From: Arthrobacter koreensis
Lineage (GTDB): Bacteria > Actinomycetota > Actinomycetes > Actinomycetales > Micrococcaceae
DNA: 64,000 bases
Direction: 5' to 3'
NCBI RefSeq assembly: GCF_009193255.1
Contig: NZ_WACG01000008.1
Coordinates: forward strand, 62,001 to 126,000
Shown: positions 7,481 to 17,378 of the stretch, one piece after another
How positions within the stretch are numbered: position 1 is the first letter of the stretch
Layout: the number at the start of each line of letters is the position of its first letter
Program-made: the position numbers and the translations under genes
The notes under the pieces: model-generated
What the model was told of the DNA's origin: nothing
The model's database searches: none
Seen by the model: only the letters and a program-made list of their open reading frames with translations

Positions 7481-8863
7481 TCACCCCGCGCGCAGCTTCA
7501 GCTCGAGTTCTTCCAGGGACAGGCCCCGGGTCTCCGGCATGAACCGCCGGACAAACAGCACGGCGCAGATGCCCAGGCCAACGAAGATAAAGAACGTGTT
7601 GGAGATACCCAGGGCGGCCATCAGCATGGGGAAGGAGAACCCGACCGCGAAGTTGGCCATCCACTGCACGAACACTGACAGTCCGATGCCCAGGCCGCGG
7701 ACCCGCAGCGGGAAGATTTCGGCCAGCATCAGCCACGTCACCGGTGACACAGCGCCCTGCTGGAAGGCCAGGAAGAGGACGGTCAGGGACAGGACGGTGA
7801 AGCCGCGGGCGGTGCCCTCAGGCATCAGGATGGAAGCGGCCCCGATGAGCGCCAGCGTGGTGGTGGTGCCGAGCAGCCCGGTGATGAGCATGGGCCGGCG
7901 GGCCACCTTGCCCAACAGCCAGATGCCAATCAGTGCCGCCGCGACGGAGACGACGCCGTTGGCAATGTTGGCTGTCAGCGCAGCCTCGGTCCCGAACCCG
8001 GCGTCGGCCAGGATCTGGGTCCCGTAGTAAATGATTGCGTTGACACCGGTGATCTGCTGGACGATGGACAGGCCCATGCCAATCAGCAGCACGCGCAGCA
8101 GCCACGGCTCGGCGAAGTCCTTCAGCCGCCCGGTCCGTGTAGTCCCGGCGAGTCCCTTGATCTCGTTGTACTCCGCCTGTGCCTCCTCAGCGCTGCGGAT
8201 CTTCTGCAGGGCTGCGAGCATCTGCGCGTACCGGCCCTTGGAGCCCAGCCAGCGCGGGCTCTCCGGCACGAAATGCATTCCGATCCACAGCGCGATTGCC
8301 GGAAGGGTGGCGACCAGGAGCATCCAGCGCCAGACGTTGCCTTCCTCGCCCCAGACGTTGCCAATGACGGCGTTGCAGACGAAGGCCGCCAGCTGGCCGC
8401 TGACAATCATCAGCTGGTCACGCGTCACCAGCTGCCCGCGGCGGGCCGCCGGGGCGAGCTCAGCCAGGAACATGGGTACGACGGCGGAGGCGCCGCCAAC
8501 GGCGAGGCCCAGGACCACGCGGGCGAGGACCATGATGCCAACCCCGGGTGCTGCGGCGGTGCCGGCTGCACCGAGCATGAACACGACGGCGAGGATCAGC
8601 AGCAGCCTTCGCCGGCCCAGCCGGTCGGCGAGCTGTCCGGCGCCAACGGCGCCGAAGGCTGCACCAAAGAGCAGGCTGGAGGTGATCAGGCCTTCGGTGA
8701 ACGGGGTCAGGCCCAGGTCATCCTGCATGTAGGGCAGCGCCCCGTTGATTACGCCGGTGTCGTACCCGAAGAGGAAGCCGCCCAGGGTGGCGATCCACGT
8801 GGCGCGACGCAGTGCCCGCCGGTGGGCGCTAGGAACGGCCGGGGAAGCTGGCTTGGAACTCAT
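7481..8863 (-). CDS. sugar porter family MFS transporter
   Basis: This 460-residue, 12-helix proton-sugar symporter-type protein carries family marks: GGFLFGYDTGVINGALPYM in helix 1, DRLGRRRLLL after helix 2, PESPRWLGSKGR after helix 6, QQITGVNAIIYY in helix 7, and a C-terminal PETRG motif (MPETRGLSLEELE). I chose ATG at 8863 (MSSKPASP) because AGGAAG precedes it; a start ten codons upstream has no site. The gene follows sucD in the same direction but the sucCD terminator lies between them, so it should have its own transcript. The sugar or polyol is not predictable from sequence. Confidence 0.92.
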   Translation of the reverse strand: MSSKPASPAVPSAHRRALRRATWIATLGGFLFGYDTGVINGALPYMQDDLGLTPFTEGLITSSLLFGAAFGAVGAGQLADRLGRRRLLLILAVVFMLGAAGTAAAPGVGIMVLARVVLGLAVGGASAVVPMFLAELAPAARRGQLVTRDQLMIVSGQLAAFVCNAVIGNVWGEEGNVWRWMLLVATLPAIALWIGMHFVPESPRWLGSKGRYAQMLAALQKIRSAEEAQAEYNEIKGLAGTTRTGRLKDFAEPWLLRVLLIGMGLSIVQQITGVNAIIYYGTQILADAGFGTEAALTANIANGVVSVAAALIGIWLLGKVARRPMLITGLLGTTTTLALIGAASILMPEGTARGFTVLSLTVLFLAFQQGAVSPVTWLMLAEIFPLRVRGLGIGLSVFVQWMANFAVGFSFPMLMAALGISNTFFIFVGLGICAVLFVRRFMPETRGLSLEELELKLRAG

Positions 8864-8891
8864 GTACTTGTCTTCCTGGAGGTGGACGCAC

Positions 8892-8928
8892 AAAACCCCC
8901 GTGCACCGGAAAACCGGGAACGGGGGTC
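8892..8928 (-). terminator. intrinsic terminator of sucCD
   Basis: On the minus strand ACCCCCGT pairs with ACGGGGGT, with a second stem of CCGG inside and a TTTT loop; TTTTG follows the stem. It starts 13 bases after the sucD stop and ends before the sugar-porter start. Confidence 0.8.
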
Positions 8929-8941
8929 TGTGCTGGTGGAG

Positions 8942-9844
8942 CTAGAGCGAAGCGTAGACTTCGCGCAGCAGCTCAGCGGTCTCGGACGGCGTCTTGCCGA
9001 CCTTCACGCCTGCTGCTTCGAGTGCTTCCTTCTTGGCCTGTGCGGTTCCTGCGGAACCGGAGACGATGGCGCCGGCGTGGCCCATGGTCTTGCCTTCGGG
9101 AGCGGTGAAGCCTGCCACGTAGCCGACAACCGGCTTGGTGACGTTGGCCTTGATGAAGTCTGCAGCGCGCTCTTCCGCGTCGCCGCCGATTTCACCGATC
9201 ATGACGATCGCCTTGGTCTCGGGGTCAGCTTCGAAAGCTGCGAGGGCGTCGATGTGGGTGGTGCCGATGATCGGGTCGCCGCCGATGCCGATGGCAGTGG
9301 AGAAGCCAAGATCGCGCAGTTCGTACATCATCTGATAGGTCAGGGTGCCGGACTTCGAAACGAGGCCGATCGGGCCCTTGCCCGTGATGTTGTTCGGGGT
9401 GATGCCAACCAGGGCTTCGCCCGGGGTGATGATGCCGGGGCAGTTCGGGCCGATGATGCGGGTGACCTGGTTACCGTCTGCGTCCACCTTGGACTGGGCG
9501 TGGGCCCAGAACTCGGCGGAATCCTGCACGGGAACACCTTCGGTGATGACCACAACGAGGCCGATGCCGGCGTCGATTGCTTCCATCACGGCGTCCTTGG
9601 TGAAGGCCGGCGGAACGAAGACGATCGACACGTCAGCCTCGGTCTTTTCCATGGCCTCGGACACGGTGCCGAAGACGGGGAGCTCAACATCGCCGTGGGT
9701 CACGGTGGTGCCGGCCTTGCGGGCGTTGACGCCGCCAACAACCTGGGTCCCGGCCTTGAGCATCAGGGCGGTGTGCTTGGTGCCTTCGCCGCCGGTGATG
9801 CCCTGAACGATGACCTTGGAGTCCTTGTTCAAGAAGATAGACAT
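8942..9844 (-). CDS. sucD: succinate-CoA ligase (ADP-forming) subunit alpha
   Basis: This 300-residue alpha subunit of succinyl-CoA synthetase works in the TCA cycle step converting succinyl-CoA to succinate with ATP/GTP formation. The CoA-binding Rossmann domain starts at [30 protein letters not shown] is the family signature. [10 protein letters not shown] near residue 256 holds the phosphorylated histidine. ATG at 9844 ([10 protein letters not shown]) follows AGAAAGAGAA; the frame is open further upstream inside the sucC end but only as chance coding. It lies 31 bases after sucC in one operon. Confidence 0.97.
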   Translation of the reverse strand: MSIFLNKDSKVIVQGITGGEGTKHTALMLKAGTQVVGGVNARKAGTTVTHGDVELPVFGTVSEAMEKTEADVSIVFVPPAFTKDAVMEAIDAGIGLVVVITEGVPVQDSAEFWAHAQSKVDADGNQVTRIIGPNCPGIITPGEALVGITPNNITGKGPIGLVSKSGTLTYQMMYELRDLGFSTAIGIGGDPIIGTTHIDALAAFEADPETKAIVMIGEIGGDAEERAADFIKANVTKPVVGYVAGFTAPEGKTMGHAGAIVSGSAGTAQAKKEALEAAGVKVGKTPSETAELLREVYASL

Positions 9845-9875
9845 GTGTGAATTCTCTTTCTGGGGATCGGCTCGG

Positions 9876-11045
9876 TCAGCGAGCTGCGTTGGCGAGCTCG
9901 GCAGCCTTGTCGGCGCCGTTGTCCATGGTGGTTGCGAGGGTAACCAGCGGGTGGTTGGCCTCGGCCAGGATGCGGCGGCCTTCCTCCACGTTGTTGCCGT
10001 CCAGGCGGACGACCAGCGGTTTGTTGGCCTCGTCGCCCAGGATCTCCAGGGCCTTGACGATGCCGTTGGCAACGGCGTCGCAGGCGGTGATTCCGCCGAA
10101 GACGTTCACGAAGACGGACTTGACCTGCTCATCGTTGAGGATGACGTCCAGGCCTGCGGCCATGACGGATGCCGAGGCTCCGCCGCCGATGTCCAGGAAG
10201 TTGGCGGGCTTCACGTTGCCGTGCTTTTCGCCTGCGTAGGCAACGACGTCGAGGGTGGACATCACCAGGCCGGCACCGTTACCGATGATGCCAACTTCGC
10301 CGTCGAGCTTGACGTAGTTGAGGTCGTTCGCCTTGGCCTTGGCTTCCAGCGGGTCCGCAGCGTCCTTGTCTTCCAGCTCGGCGTGGCCGGCCTGGCGGAA
10401 GTCGGCGTTCTCATCCAGGGAGACCTTGCCGTCCAGGGCAACGATGTCCCCGGCGCCGGTCTTGACCAGCGGGTTGACCTCCACGAGGGTGGCGTCTTCC
10501 TTGGTGAAAACGTCCCAGAGCTTCAGGATGGCGTTCACGACGCCTTCGCGCAGTTCCGGCGCGAAGCCGGCTGCGTCGACGATTTCTCCGGCCTTGGCCT
10601 GGTCGATGCCGACTGCCGGATCCACGGCGACGCGGGCAAGGGCGTCGGGGCGCTCAACGGCGAGCTGCTCGATTTCCATGCCACCTTCAACCGAGCACAT
10701 GGCCAGGTAGTTGCGGTTGGCGCGGTCCAGCAGGACCGAGAAGTAGAACTCCTCGGCGATGTCCGCACCCTGGGCGATCATGACCTTCTTGACCGTGTGG
10801 CCCTTGATGTCCATCCCGAGGATGTTGCTGGCGTGCTCGAAAGCCTCGTCAGCGGTCTTAGCCACCTTGACGCCGCCGGCCTTGCCGCGGCCGCCAACCT
10901 TTACCTGGGCCTTGACGACGACGACGCCGCCAATCTTTTCGGCTGCGGCTTTGGCTTCTTCAGGAGTGTGCGCCACGATTCCGGCGAGCACGGGTACTCC
11001 GTGCGCCTCAAACAGATCGCGCGCCTGATATTCAAACAGGTCCAC
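9876..11045 (-). CDS. sucC: ADP-forming succinate-CoA ligase subunit beta
   Basis: This 389-residue beta subunit has an N-terminal ATP-grasp domain ([35 protein letters not shown]) and a C-terminal ligase domain ([18 protein letters not shown], then [15 protein letters not shown]). Together with sucD it forms succinyl-CoA synthetase. The start is GTG at 11043-11045, preceded by GAAGGA nine or so bases away. sucC is first in the operon; the upstream palindrome at 11083-11098 may be an operator. Confidence 0.97.
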   Translation of the reverse strand: MDLFEYQARDLFEAHGVPVLAGIVAHTPEEAKAAAEKIGGVVVVKAQVKVGGRGKAGGVKVAKTADEAFEHASNILGMDIKGHTVKKVMIAQGADIAEEFYFSVLLDRANRNYLAMCSVEGGMEIEQLAVERPDALARVAVDPAVGIDQAKAGEIVDAAGFAPELREGVVNAILKLWDVFTKEDATLVEVNPLVKTGAGDIVALDGKVSLDENADFRQAGHAELEDKDAADPLEAKAKANDLNYVKLDGEVGIIGNGAGLVMSTLDVVAYAGEKHGNVKPANFLDIGGGASASVMAAGLDVILNDEQVKSVFVNVFGGITACDAVANGIVKALEILGDEANKPLVVRLDGNNVEEGRRILAEANHPLVTLATTMDNGADKAAELANAAR

Positions 11046-11082
11046 GGGCTAGTGTCCTTCTACGTCGAAGTAGGTTTACATA

Positions 11083-11098
11083 TTGATCAGCTGATCAA
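11083..11098. promoter_or_regulatory. 16-bp perfect palindrome upstream of sucC
   Basis: The sequence TTGATCAGCTGATCAA is its own reverse complement and lies about 40 bases before the sucC GTG. The 201-bp gap to pcrA also carries the sucC promoter. A homodimeric regulator site is plausible; which regulator is unknown. Confidence 0.45.
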
Positions 11099-11246
11099 GA
11101 AGCAGATGCATCGAGCCGGGCTGCCCCAATGGCACTTTAGTCCCTTGGCGCCGGGGGCCCACCACAGACTACCGCTTTAGTGACGAAGGGCACAGTTCGA
11201 CGGTTTGTAGAAGAACCGGCCTTTCCGCTATGGGGCTGAGGCTGTG

Positions 11247-13748
11247 TTATGACTCCTTGGTCAGCGGCGCGTAACGCAGCAGCAGCCGCTTCTCGCCGAC
11301 GTCGAACTTCACCTTCGCCACCGTCTTGTCCCCGGAGCCTTCCACGGCCAGGACCTGGCCGTGGCCGAAGGACGTGTGGTTGACCTTGTCCCCCACCGCG
11401 ACCGAAATGACTTCCTTCTGCGGCTGGACGCGGCCCATGGCCTTGGAGACGGGCGCGGCGGCGATGCTCCCGCCGGTGGAGGAGGCCGATCCTGCGCCCC
11501 AGTGCGATCCGCTGTACCGGCTGGAGGTGATGCTTCCTCCCCCGCCCCACGTGGGCCGGTCCATGCCCTCGCGCTTCCATTCGATGAGTTCCGAGGGCAC
11601 TTCCCCCACGAACTGGCTGGCCGGGTTGTACTGGCTCTGGCCCCACATGCTGCGCACCTCGGAGCGGGTGAGGTAGAGCCGCTGGCGGGCGCGGGTCAGG
11701 CCCACGTAGGCCAGGCGGCGTTCCTCTGCCAGCTCGGCCGGGTCCGTGGCCGAGCGCTGGTGCGGGAAAATGCCCTGTTCCATGCCGGTCAGGAACACGA
11801 CCGGAAATTCGAGGCCCTTGGCGGTGTGCAGGGTCATGAGGGTCACCACGCCCTGGCGGCGGGATTCCTCGACGGCGGCTGCCACTTCCTCGGCGGAGCC
11901 CTCCGGTGCGTCCGGAATCTGGTCCGCGTCCGCCACCAGGGAGACCTGCTCCAGGAACTGTTCCAGGGTTCCTTCCGGATTGTCGCGCTCGAACTCACGG
12001 ACCACGGCGACCAGTTCGGCCAGGTTCTCCACACGGGACTCGTCCTGCGGGTCCGCGCTCTGCCGCAGCTGCGCCAGGTAGCCGGTCTGTTCCAGCACCG
12101 CTTCCAGGGCCGCTGAGGCACCGGACCCGGATGCCACTTCGGCCAGGTCGTCGATGAGTTTCACGAAGCCGTTGACCGCGTTCAGTGAGCGGGTGGCCAG
12201 CCCGGGGGCGTCTTCGGCCCGGCGCAGCGCAGCCATGAAGCTGATCCGCTCCCGTTCGGCGAGTGCCGCCACGGAGTATTCGGCGCGGTCGCCGATGCCC
12301 CGCTTGGGTTCATTCAGGATCCGCCGCAGGTTCACGACGTCGTCCTGGTTCACCAGCACGCGCAGGTACGCCAGGGCATCCTTGATTTCCTTGCGCTCGT
12401 AGAACCGGGTGCCGCCAACCACCTTGTACGGCAGGCCCACGCGCACCAGGACGTCCTCCAGAGAGCGGGACTGGGCGTTGGTGCGGTAGAAGATGGCGAC
12501 GTCGCCGGGCCGCAGGTCCTCTTCGTCCTGCAGCCGGTCGATTTCCTCGGCAATGAAGCGTGCTTCCTCGTGTTCGTTCTCCCCCACGTAGCCGACGATC
12601 TTCGCGCCGTCGCCCTCCGCCGTCCAGAGTTTTTTCTCCGGACGGTTGGGGTTGCGTGAAATCACCGCGTTGGCTGCGGAGAGGATGGTCTGCGTGGAGC
12701 GGTAGTTCTGTTCCAGCAGGATGGTGCGCGCTGAGGGGTAGTCCTTCTCGAAGTCCACGATGTTACGGACGTCCGCGCCGCGGAAGGCGTAGATGGACTG
12801 GTCTGAGTCGCCCACCACGGTCAGCTCGGCCGGCGGGATGTCCAGGTGGCCTTCACCTTCGACGCCCACGAGCTCGCGGACCAGGGCGTACTGGGCGTGG
12901 TTGGTGTCCTGGTACTCGTCCACGAGGATGTGCCGGAACCGGCGCCGGTAGTATTCGGCAACACCCGGGAAGGCACGGAACATGAAGACCGTCTGGGCAA
13001 TCAGGTCATCGAAGTCCAGGGCGTTGGCCTGGCGCATCCGCTGGGTGTAACCGGTGTAGACCTGGGCCACGGCCTGCTCGAACGGATCCGAATAGTTGGC
13101 ACTGGAGGCGTAGGACTCATCGTCGATGAGTTCGTTCTTCAGGCCGGAAATCTTGTTGGCAATGGCCTTGGGCGCGAACCGCTTGGGATCAAGGTCCAGA
13201 CCCTTGGCCACCAGCGTGATCAGGCGCAGGGTGTCCGCTGAGTCGTAGATGGAGAAGTTCGAGTTCATCCCCACTGCCTTGGCTTCCCGGCGCAGGATCC
13301 GCACGCAGGAGGAGTGGAAGGTGGAGATCCACATGGTCTTGGCTACCCCGCCCACGAGGGACTCGATGCGCTCCCGCATCTCCGCAGCTGCCTTGTTGGT
13401 AAAGGTGATGGCCAGGATCTGGCCGGGGTTGGAGCGGCCAGTGGCCAGCAGGTAGGCAATCCGGTGGCTGAGCACCCGGGTCTTGCCCGAGCCGGCACCG
13501 GCAACGATCAGCAGCGGGGATCCGGCGTGCTTGACTGCCTCTTCCTGCTGCGGGTTCAGCCCGCGCAGCAGGTCTGCGGCGCGGGCTTCATCCACGCGCC
13601 CGGAACCGCTGCGGTGCTGACCGGCAGCAACTGGGGTGTCCGCGCCCGGCTTCCGTGCGGCGTCTTCCGCGGCCGTGGCCGCATCCGGGTCAGCGGAGGC
13701 CTTGGTCTTGGCGGGCGTGGAAAAGTACGGATCAAAGAGATAGTCCAT
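11247..13748 (-). CDS. pcrA: UvrD/PcrA-type ATP-dependent DNA helicase
   Basis: This 833-residue superfamily 1A 3'-5' helicase acts in repair and replication restart. Motifs in order are AGAGSGKTRVLSHRI (Walker A), TFTNKAAAEMRERI, LVDEYQDTN (Walker B), GDSDQSIYAFRGAD, LEQNYRST, TLHTAKGLEFPVVFLTGME and RRLAYVGLTRARQRLYL. A C-terminal Tudor-like segment (GDKVNHTSFGHGQVLAVEG), typical of PcrA and used for RNA polymerase contact, is complete. I chose ATG at 13748 (MDYLFDPYFS), the conserved actinobacterial N-terminus, rather than an ATG 11 codons upstream. Confidence 0.95.
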   Translation of the reverse strand: MDYLFDPYFSTPAKTKASADPDAATAAEDAARKPGADTPVAAGQHRSGSGRVDEARAADLLRGLNPQQEEAVKHAGSPLLIVAGAGSGKTRVLSHRIAYLLATGRSNPGQILAITFTNKAAAEMRERIESLVGGVAKTMWISTFHSSCVRILRREAKAVGMNSNFSIYDSADTLRLITLVAKGLDLDPKRFAPKAIANKISGLKNELIDDESYASSANYSDPFEQAVAQVYTGYTQRMRQANALDFDDLIAQTVFMFRAFPGVAEYYRRRFRHILVDEYQDTNHAQYALVRELVGVEGEGHLDIPPAELTVVGDSDQSIYAFRGADVRNIVDFEKDYPSARTILLEQNYRSTQTILSAANAVISRNPNRPEKKLWTAEGDGAKIVGYVGENEHEEARFIAEEIDRLQDEEDLRPGDVAIFYRTNAQSRSLEDVLVRVGLPYKVVGGTRFYERKEIKDALAYLRVLVNQDDVVNLRRILNEPKRGIGDRAEYSVAALAERERISFMAALRRAEDAPGLATRSLNAVNGFVKLIDDLAEVASGSGASAALEAVLEQTGYLAQLRQSADPQDESRVENLAELVAVVREFERDNPEGTLEQFLEQVSLVADADQIPDAPEGSAEEVAAAVEESRRQGVVTLMTLHTAKGLEFPVVFLTGMEQGIFPHQRSATDPAELAEERRLAYVGLTRARQRLYLTRSEVRSMWGQSQYNPASQFVGEVPSELIEWKREGMDRPTWGGGGSITSSRYSGSHWGAGSASSTGGSIAAAPVSKAMGRVQPQKEVISVAVGDKVNHTSFGHGQVLAVEGSGDKTVAKVKFDVGEKRLLLRYAPLTKES

Positions 13749-13820
13749 GGTGGTTTTAAGTCTAGGCGCTGGCCCCGACATTTGCCCGGACGCCGTTTCC
13801 GCCCCGGCCGCACGGACCCG

Positions 13821-14624
13821 CTAGCTCGTGGAGAGCCGGTGCTGGATCTCCAGCACCGCCGCTGCCGGACCGGCAATGTGCCAGCGGAACCCGTTGACTT
13901 CCAGGACCGCCGTCGTTCCTCCGGCTGCTTCCACGATCGCCTTGCCCGGCAGCCAATCCCACTCCGGGCAGCTGTGCTGGAACCAGGCACCCAGCCGGCC
14001 GTAGGCAACGGAGCCAAGGTCACAGGAGCCGCTCCCCAGCATCCGCAGGGTTGCCGCGCCGGCTGCAGCCCTGGTCCAGGGCCCGGCTACCTCTTCCCGC
14101 TGCAGCCAGGTGGGGTGCAGATACGTACCGGCGCTGAGCCGGTCCAGCGCAGTGTCCTCCAGTGGGGCCAGTTCCTTGCCGTTCAGCGTGGCCGGGTACC
14201 CGGGGCCGCCGAGCCACAGCTGGTCCTCCTGAGGCTGGAAAACGGCACCGAGCAGCACCTCGGGGTCCTGGTCGACAGTTTCCGGGAACGGGTCGGTGCG
14301 CAGCGCCAGGGCGGAACACCAGTAGGTGGAGCCGGAGAGGAAGTTGTACGTGCCGTCCACCGGGTCGATCACCCAGGTGCGGCCGGAGGTTCCCTCGTGG
14401 CTGGCACCTTCTTCGCCCAGGATCCCGTCCTCGGGGCGCAGCCTTCGCAGGGTCTCAAGGACCAGCTTTTCGGCTGCGTGGTCAGCTGCGGTCACGACGT
14501 CGGAGACCGAGGTCTTTTGTTTGCCCGTGAGCCCCTCGCTGCGCATGGCCAGGGCCAGGGCGCCGGCTTCCCGGACCAGGGACCCGGCCAGGGCGAAATC
14601 TTCTGCAGTGGCATTCGCGCTCAT
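13821..14624 (-). CDS. inositol monophosphatase family protein
   Basis: This 267-residue Mg-dependent phosphatase carries LGEEGA (first metal ligand), WVIDPVDGTYNF (second metal motif) and EWDWLPGKAIVEAAGG (third). Substrates in the family include inositol-1-phosphate, histidinol phosphate and 3'-phosphoadenosine phosphate; sequence alone does not choose. ATG at 14622-14624 (MSANATAEDF) is followed by a normal N-terminal helix. The gene is separated by 72 bases from downstream pcrA and diverges from the small membrane protein. Confidence 0.9.
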   Translation of the reverse strand: MSANATAEDFALAGSLVREAGALALAMRSEGLTGKQKTSVSDVVTAADHAAEKLVLETLRRLRPEDGILGEEGASHEGTSGRTWVIDPVDGTYNFLSGSTYWCSALALRTDPFPETVDQDPEVLLGAVFQPQEDQLWLGGPGYPATLNGKELAPLEDTALDRLSAGTYLHPTWLQREEVAGPWTRAAAGAATLRMLGSGSCDLGSVAYGRLGAWFQHSCPEWDWLPGKAIVEAAGGTTAVLEVNGFRWHIAGPAAAVLEIQHRLSTS

Positions 14625-14687
14625 GCGCCTTAGCCTAAACCGTTCCTTCCCCCGCCGTCCTCCGCGGATGCCGGCGGCGCCCTCCGC

Positions 14688-14693
14688 CATACT
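14688..14693 (+). promoter_or_regulatory. possible -10 of a leaderless transcript
   Basis: CATACT ends six bases before the ATG at 14700, the spacing expected if transcription starts at the start codon. GGAGG lies only one base before the ATG, too close for a normal ribosome site, which favours leaderless expression. Confidence 0.35.
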
Positions 14694-14699
14694 GGAGGC

Positions 14700-15344
14700 A
14701 TGGGTAAAACTCCGGCACAGCGCGCCGCCAAGCACGGCGACAAGGCACAGCTTCCGGCGGGGACGCAGGTCCCCGCCAATCCAACAACGCAGCGGACGCC
14801 GCAGCAGGCCAAGGCCAACGCCAATTTGGTCGTGATTGCCGCGGCGGCCACCGCGCTGTTCATGTTCTGGTACTACCACTTGCTGGTCCTGAACCAGATG
14901 ACCCAGCTTTCGGGCGGACTGGCCATGCCGGACTCGCTGATCGGCGGGTACAGCATGGAGTACCTGGCTGCCCTGCGCTCGGCACTGGATGCCGATGCGC
15001 TGGGCCAGCTCAGCTACGTCCACAAGACGGCAGGTACCCTTTTCCCACTGATTTTCGGATTCGCCTGGCTGCTGATCATTGGGCTCAACACCCGGCGCCG
15101 TTCGCTGCGCTGGGTATTGTGGGCCGCGCCGATCCTCTTTGTCATCGCGGATCTCTGGGAAAACGTCGTCATTGACGGCGTTTTGGGCTCTGCCGAGCTA
15201 TCGTCCGGAGACGCTGCCCTGGCCAGCTTCCTGACGGTCGCGCGCTGGGTCCTCCTCGGTCTCAGCCTCGTGGCGTCCGTGGTTGCCGTTTTTAGCTCCC
15301 GGACGGCTCGGCCACCAGAACTTGTCGCCGAGGACAAAGACTAG
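14700..15344 (+). CDS. four-helix membrane protein of unknown function
   Basis: I do not recognise this family. The 214-residue protein has a polar N-terminal 40 residues and four hydrophobic segments near residues 43-63, 113-127, 138-151 and 176-199. The loop between segments 1 and 2 carries conserved-looking LNQMTQLSGGLAMPDSLIGG. The last 49 codons overlap the 3' end of the convergent MMPL gene. The fourth membrane segment is inside this overlap, so both frames are constrained there. Confidence 0.75.
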   Translation: MGKTPAQRAAKHGDKAQLPAGTQVPANPTTQRTPQQAKANANLVVIAAAATALFMFWYYHLLVLNQMTQLSGGLAMPDSLIGGYSMEYLAALRSALDADALGQLSYVHKTAGTLFPLIFGFAWLLIIGLNTRRRSLRWVLWAAPILFVIADLWENVVIDGVLGSAELSSGDAALASFLTVARWVLLGLSLVASVVAVFSSRTARPPELVAEDKD

Positions 15345-17330
15345 GGCCGGAACGATCACGGTCCGGACGATCAGGGTGTCGAAGAGGACACCGATCGCCA
15401 CGGTGATGCCAACCTGGGTCAGGGTGACCAGGGGCAGCACGCCAAGGACCACGAACACTGCCGCCAGCAGGATGCCTGCGCTGGTGATGACGCCGCCGGT
15501 GGAACGGAGCGCGGCCAGCATGCCCTTCTTGGTTCCCATGGTGGCCGCATTCTCGCGGGCCCTGGTGACCAGGAAGATGTTGTAGTCCACGCCGAGCGCC
15601 ACCAGGAAGAGGAAGCTGTACAGCAGCGTCAGGGTGTCCAGGGCCGGGAAGCCCAGGACGTTGACGAACAGCAGCCAGCTCAGGCCGCTGGCGGCAAAGA
15701 ACGTGAGCAGTACCGAACCGACCAGCAGGAACGGTGCAACGAGGGACCGCAGCAGGACCAGCAGCACCAGGAACACGAGGATGATCACCAGGCTGACAAC
15801 CAGGGTCACGTCATGTGTGTTGGCGTCCAGCTGGTCAACCCGTTCGGCCGCTTCGCCGCCCACCAGCGCTTCGTACTCGGGGGAAGCCGCGAGTTCCGAG
15901 CGCAGGTCACGGATGAAGTCGTTGGATTCTTCGGTTCCGGCCTCGTAGGAGTTGATCAGGTCGATCCGGGTCAGGCCGTCATGTTCGCTGCTGATGGTGG
16001 CGCTGTCCACGCCGTCCAGGGAGCTGAGCTCGTCCGCTGCGGCTTCTGCCTCGTCCGAGTTCACCAGCACGATCACCGGTGAGGTGCTGCCGGCGGCGAA
16101 TCCTTCGGAGAGCTTCTCCGCGGCCGTCACGGCTTCGGGCTTGTCCGTGAACTGCTCGTTCTCGCTCAGGCCAATCTTGGCGCTGAAGAGCCCGCTGGCC
16201 ATGACCAGGAGAACCACGACGGCGATGCCCGCGATAGTCTTCGGCCGGCTGGCCGTTGCGTCACCCAGCTTGCCCCAGAACTTTCCTTCCCGTGCCGGGT
16301 CTCCGACCTTGGGCACGAACGGCCAGAACAGCTTCCGGCCCAGGAGCACCAGTGCTACGGGAAGCAGGAAGAGGGCGCTGAGAATAGCGAAGACGATTCC
16401 CAGTGCGGCAGAGAACCCGAGTCCGCGGTAGCTCATGGTGTCGGTAAAGAGCAGGGTCAGCAGTGCCAGGATGACGGTGCCGCCGGAGGCGATGATCGCT
16501 TCACGGGTGCGGCTCAGCGCCTTACCCATCGCCGCGTAAACACTGTCATGGATGCGCAGCTCTTCACGGTAGCGGGCGATGAGCAGCAGGGCGTAATTGG
16601 TTGCCGCACCGAAGACGAGGACGCTGGTGATGCCCACTGCAGAAGGATCAACTTCAATTCCGGCGAGCGGGGCCAGGACGTCCACCATGCGCAATGAGAG
16701 CTGTTCGGTGGCAGCAACGATCGCCAGCGGGACAATCCACAGCCACGGGGAGCGGTAGGTGACGATCAGCAGCAAGGCCACCACCGAAGCGGTCACTGCG
16801 AGGAGCGTGAAGTTGGCTCCGGCGAAGACGCCGGCCAGGTCCGCAGTAAATGCCGCGCCGCCGGTCAGCTCGGCCTTGATCCCCTCGGGAGCTGCCTCGC
16901 TGACCGCCTCACGCAGGTTGGCGACCTCTTCCCCCACAGCGTCGCCGTCGTCGCTGGCGGACTGCAGGGTGACCGGAATAATGGCGACTATGCCGTTTTC
17001 CGAAACCAGCGGGGGCACCTGGGCGGGCGGAGCTTCCACGCCTGCATCAGTTGCTGCGGCGCTGATGTCAGCGATTCCCGCAATGTCAGACTCGCTCATT
17101 TCACCGCCGTCTTCGCGAGAAACGACAATAAGGGCGGTGGACTTCTGTGCGTCGGGGAATTCCTTGAGGAGCTCCTGAACCTGGGTGACCTGATACTTGT
17201 CACTGAGCTGCCCCACGGTCGAGGATTCGTTCTCCGGGACGGGAATGGCGAACAGCCCCACGATCACTGCCAGGCCAAGGAACAGCGTGACCAACGCCGC
17301 CCTGGCGGATTTCACTATCTTCGCGCTCAT
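15198..17330 (-). CDS. MMPL/RND-superfamily exporter
   Basis: This 710-residue membrane transporter has two RND-like repeats: helix 1 (LVTLFLGLAVIVGLFAIP), a large extracytoplasmic domain, a helix cluster near 170-360, a second external domain and a final helix cluster near 530-690. Family members in actinobacteria export lipids or drugs. ATG at 17328-17330 follows TTGGAG. It diverges from a MarR-type gene across a short gap with a perfect palindrome, so repression by that protein is likely. After VLGDKFWWPSR, the usual end of the fold, a charged tail of about 36 residues is encoded antisense to the neighbouring membrane gene. Confidence 0.92.
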   Translation of the reverse strand: MSAKIVKSARAALVTLFLGLAVIVGLFAIPVPENESSTVGQLSDKYQVTQVQELLKEFPDAQKSTALIVVSREDGGEMSESDIAGIADISAAATDAGVEAPPAQVPPLVSENGIVAIIPVTLQSASDDGDAVGEEVANLREAVSEAAPEGIKAELTGGAAFTADLAGVFAGANFTLLAVTASVVALLLIVTYRSPWLWIVPLAIVAATEQLSLRMVDVLAPLAGIEVDPSAVGITSVLVFGAATNYALLLIARYREELRIHDSVYAAMGKALSRTREAIIASGGTVILALLTLLFTDTMSYRGLGFSAALGIVFAILSALFLLPVALVLLGRKLFWPFVPKVGDPAREGKFWGKLGDATASRPKTIAGIAVVVLLVMASGLFSAKIGLSENEQFTDKPEAVTAAEKLSEGFAAGSTSPVIVLVNSDEAEAAADELSSLDGVDSATISSEHDGLTRIDLINSYEAGTEESNDFIRDLRSELAASPEYEALVGGEAAERVDQLDANTHDVTLVVSLVIILVFLVLLVLLRSLVAPFLLVGSVLLTFFAASGLSWLLFVNVLGFPALDTLTLLYSFLFLVALGVDYNIFLVTRARENAATMGTKKGMLAALRSTGGVITSAGILLAAVFVVLGVLPLVTLTQVGITVAIGVLFDTLIVRTVIVPALVFVLGDKFWWPSRPGAKNGNHGRHEAETEEDPARDRQEAGQGSVSGR

Positions 17331-17378
17331 GGGGATACTCCAAGGGTGTAGGTGTTTCGAGCAAGTAACTAGAGAACA

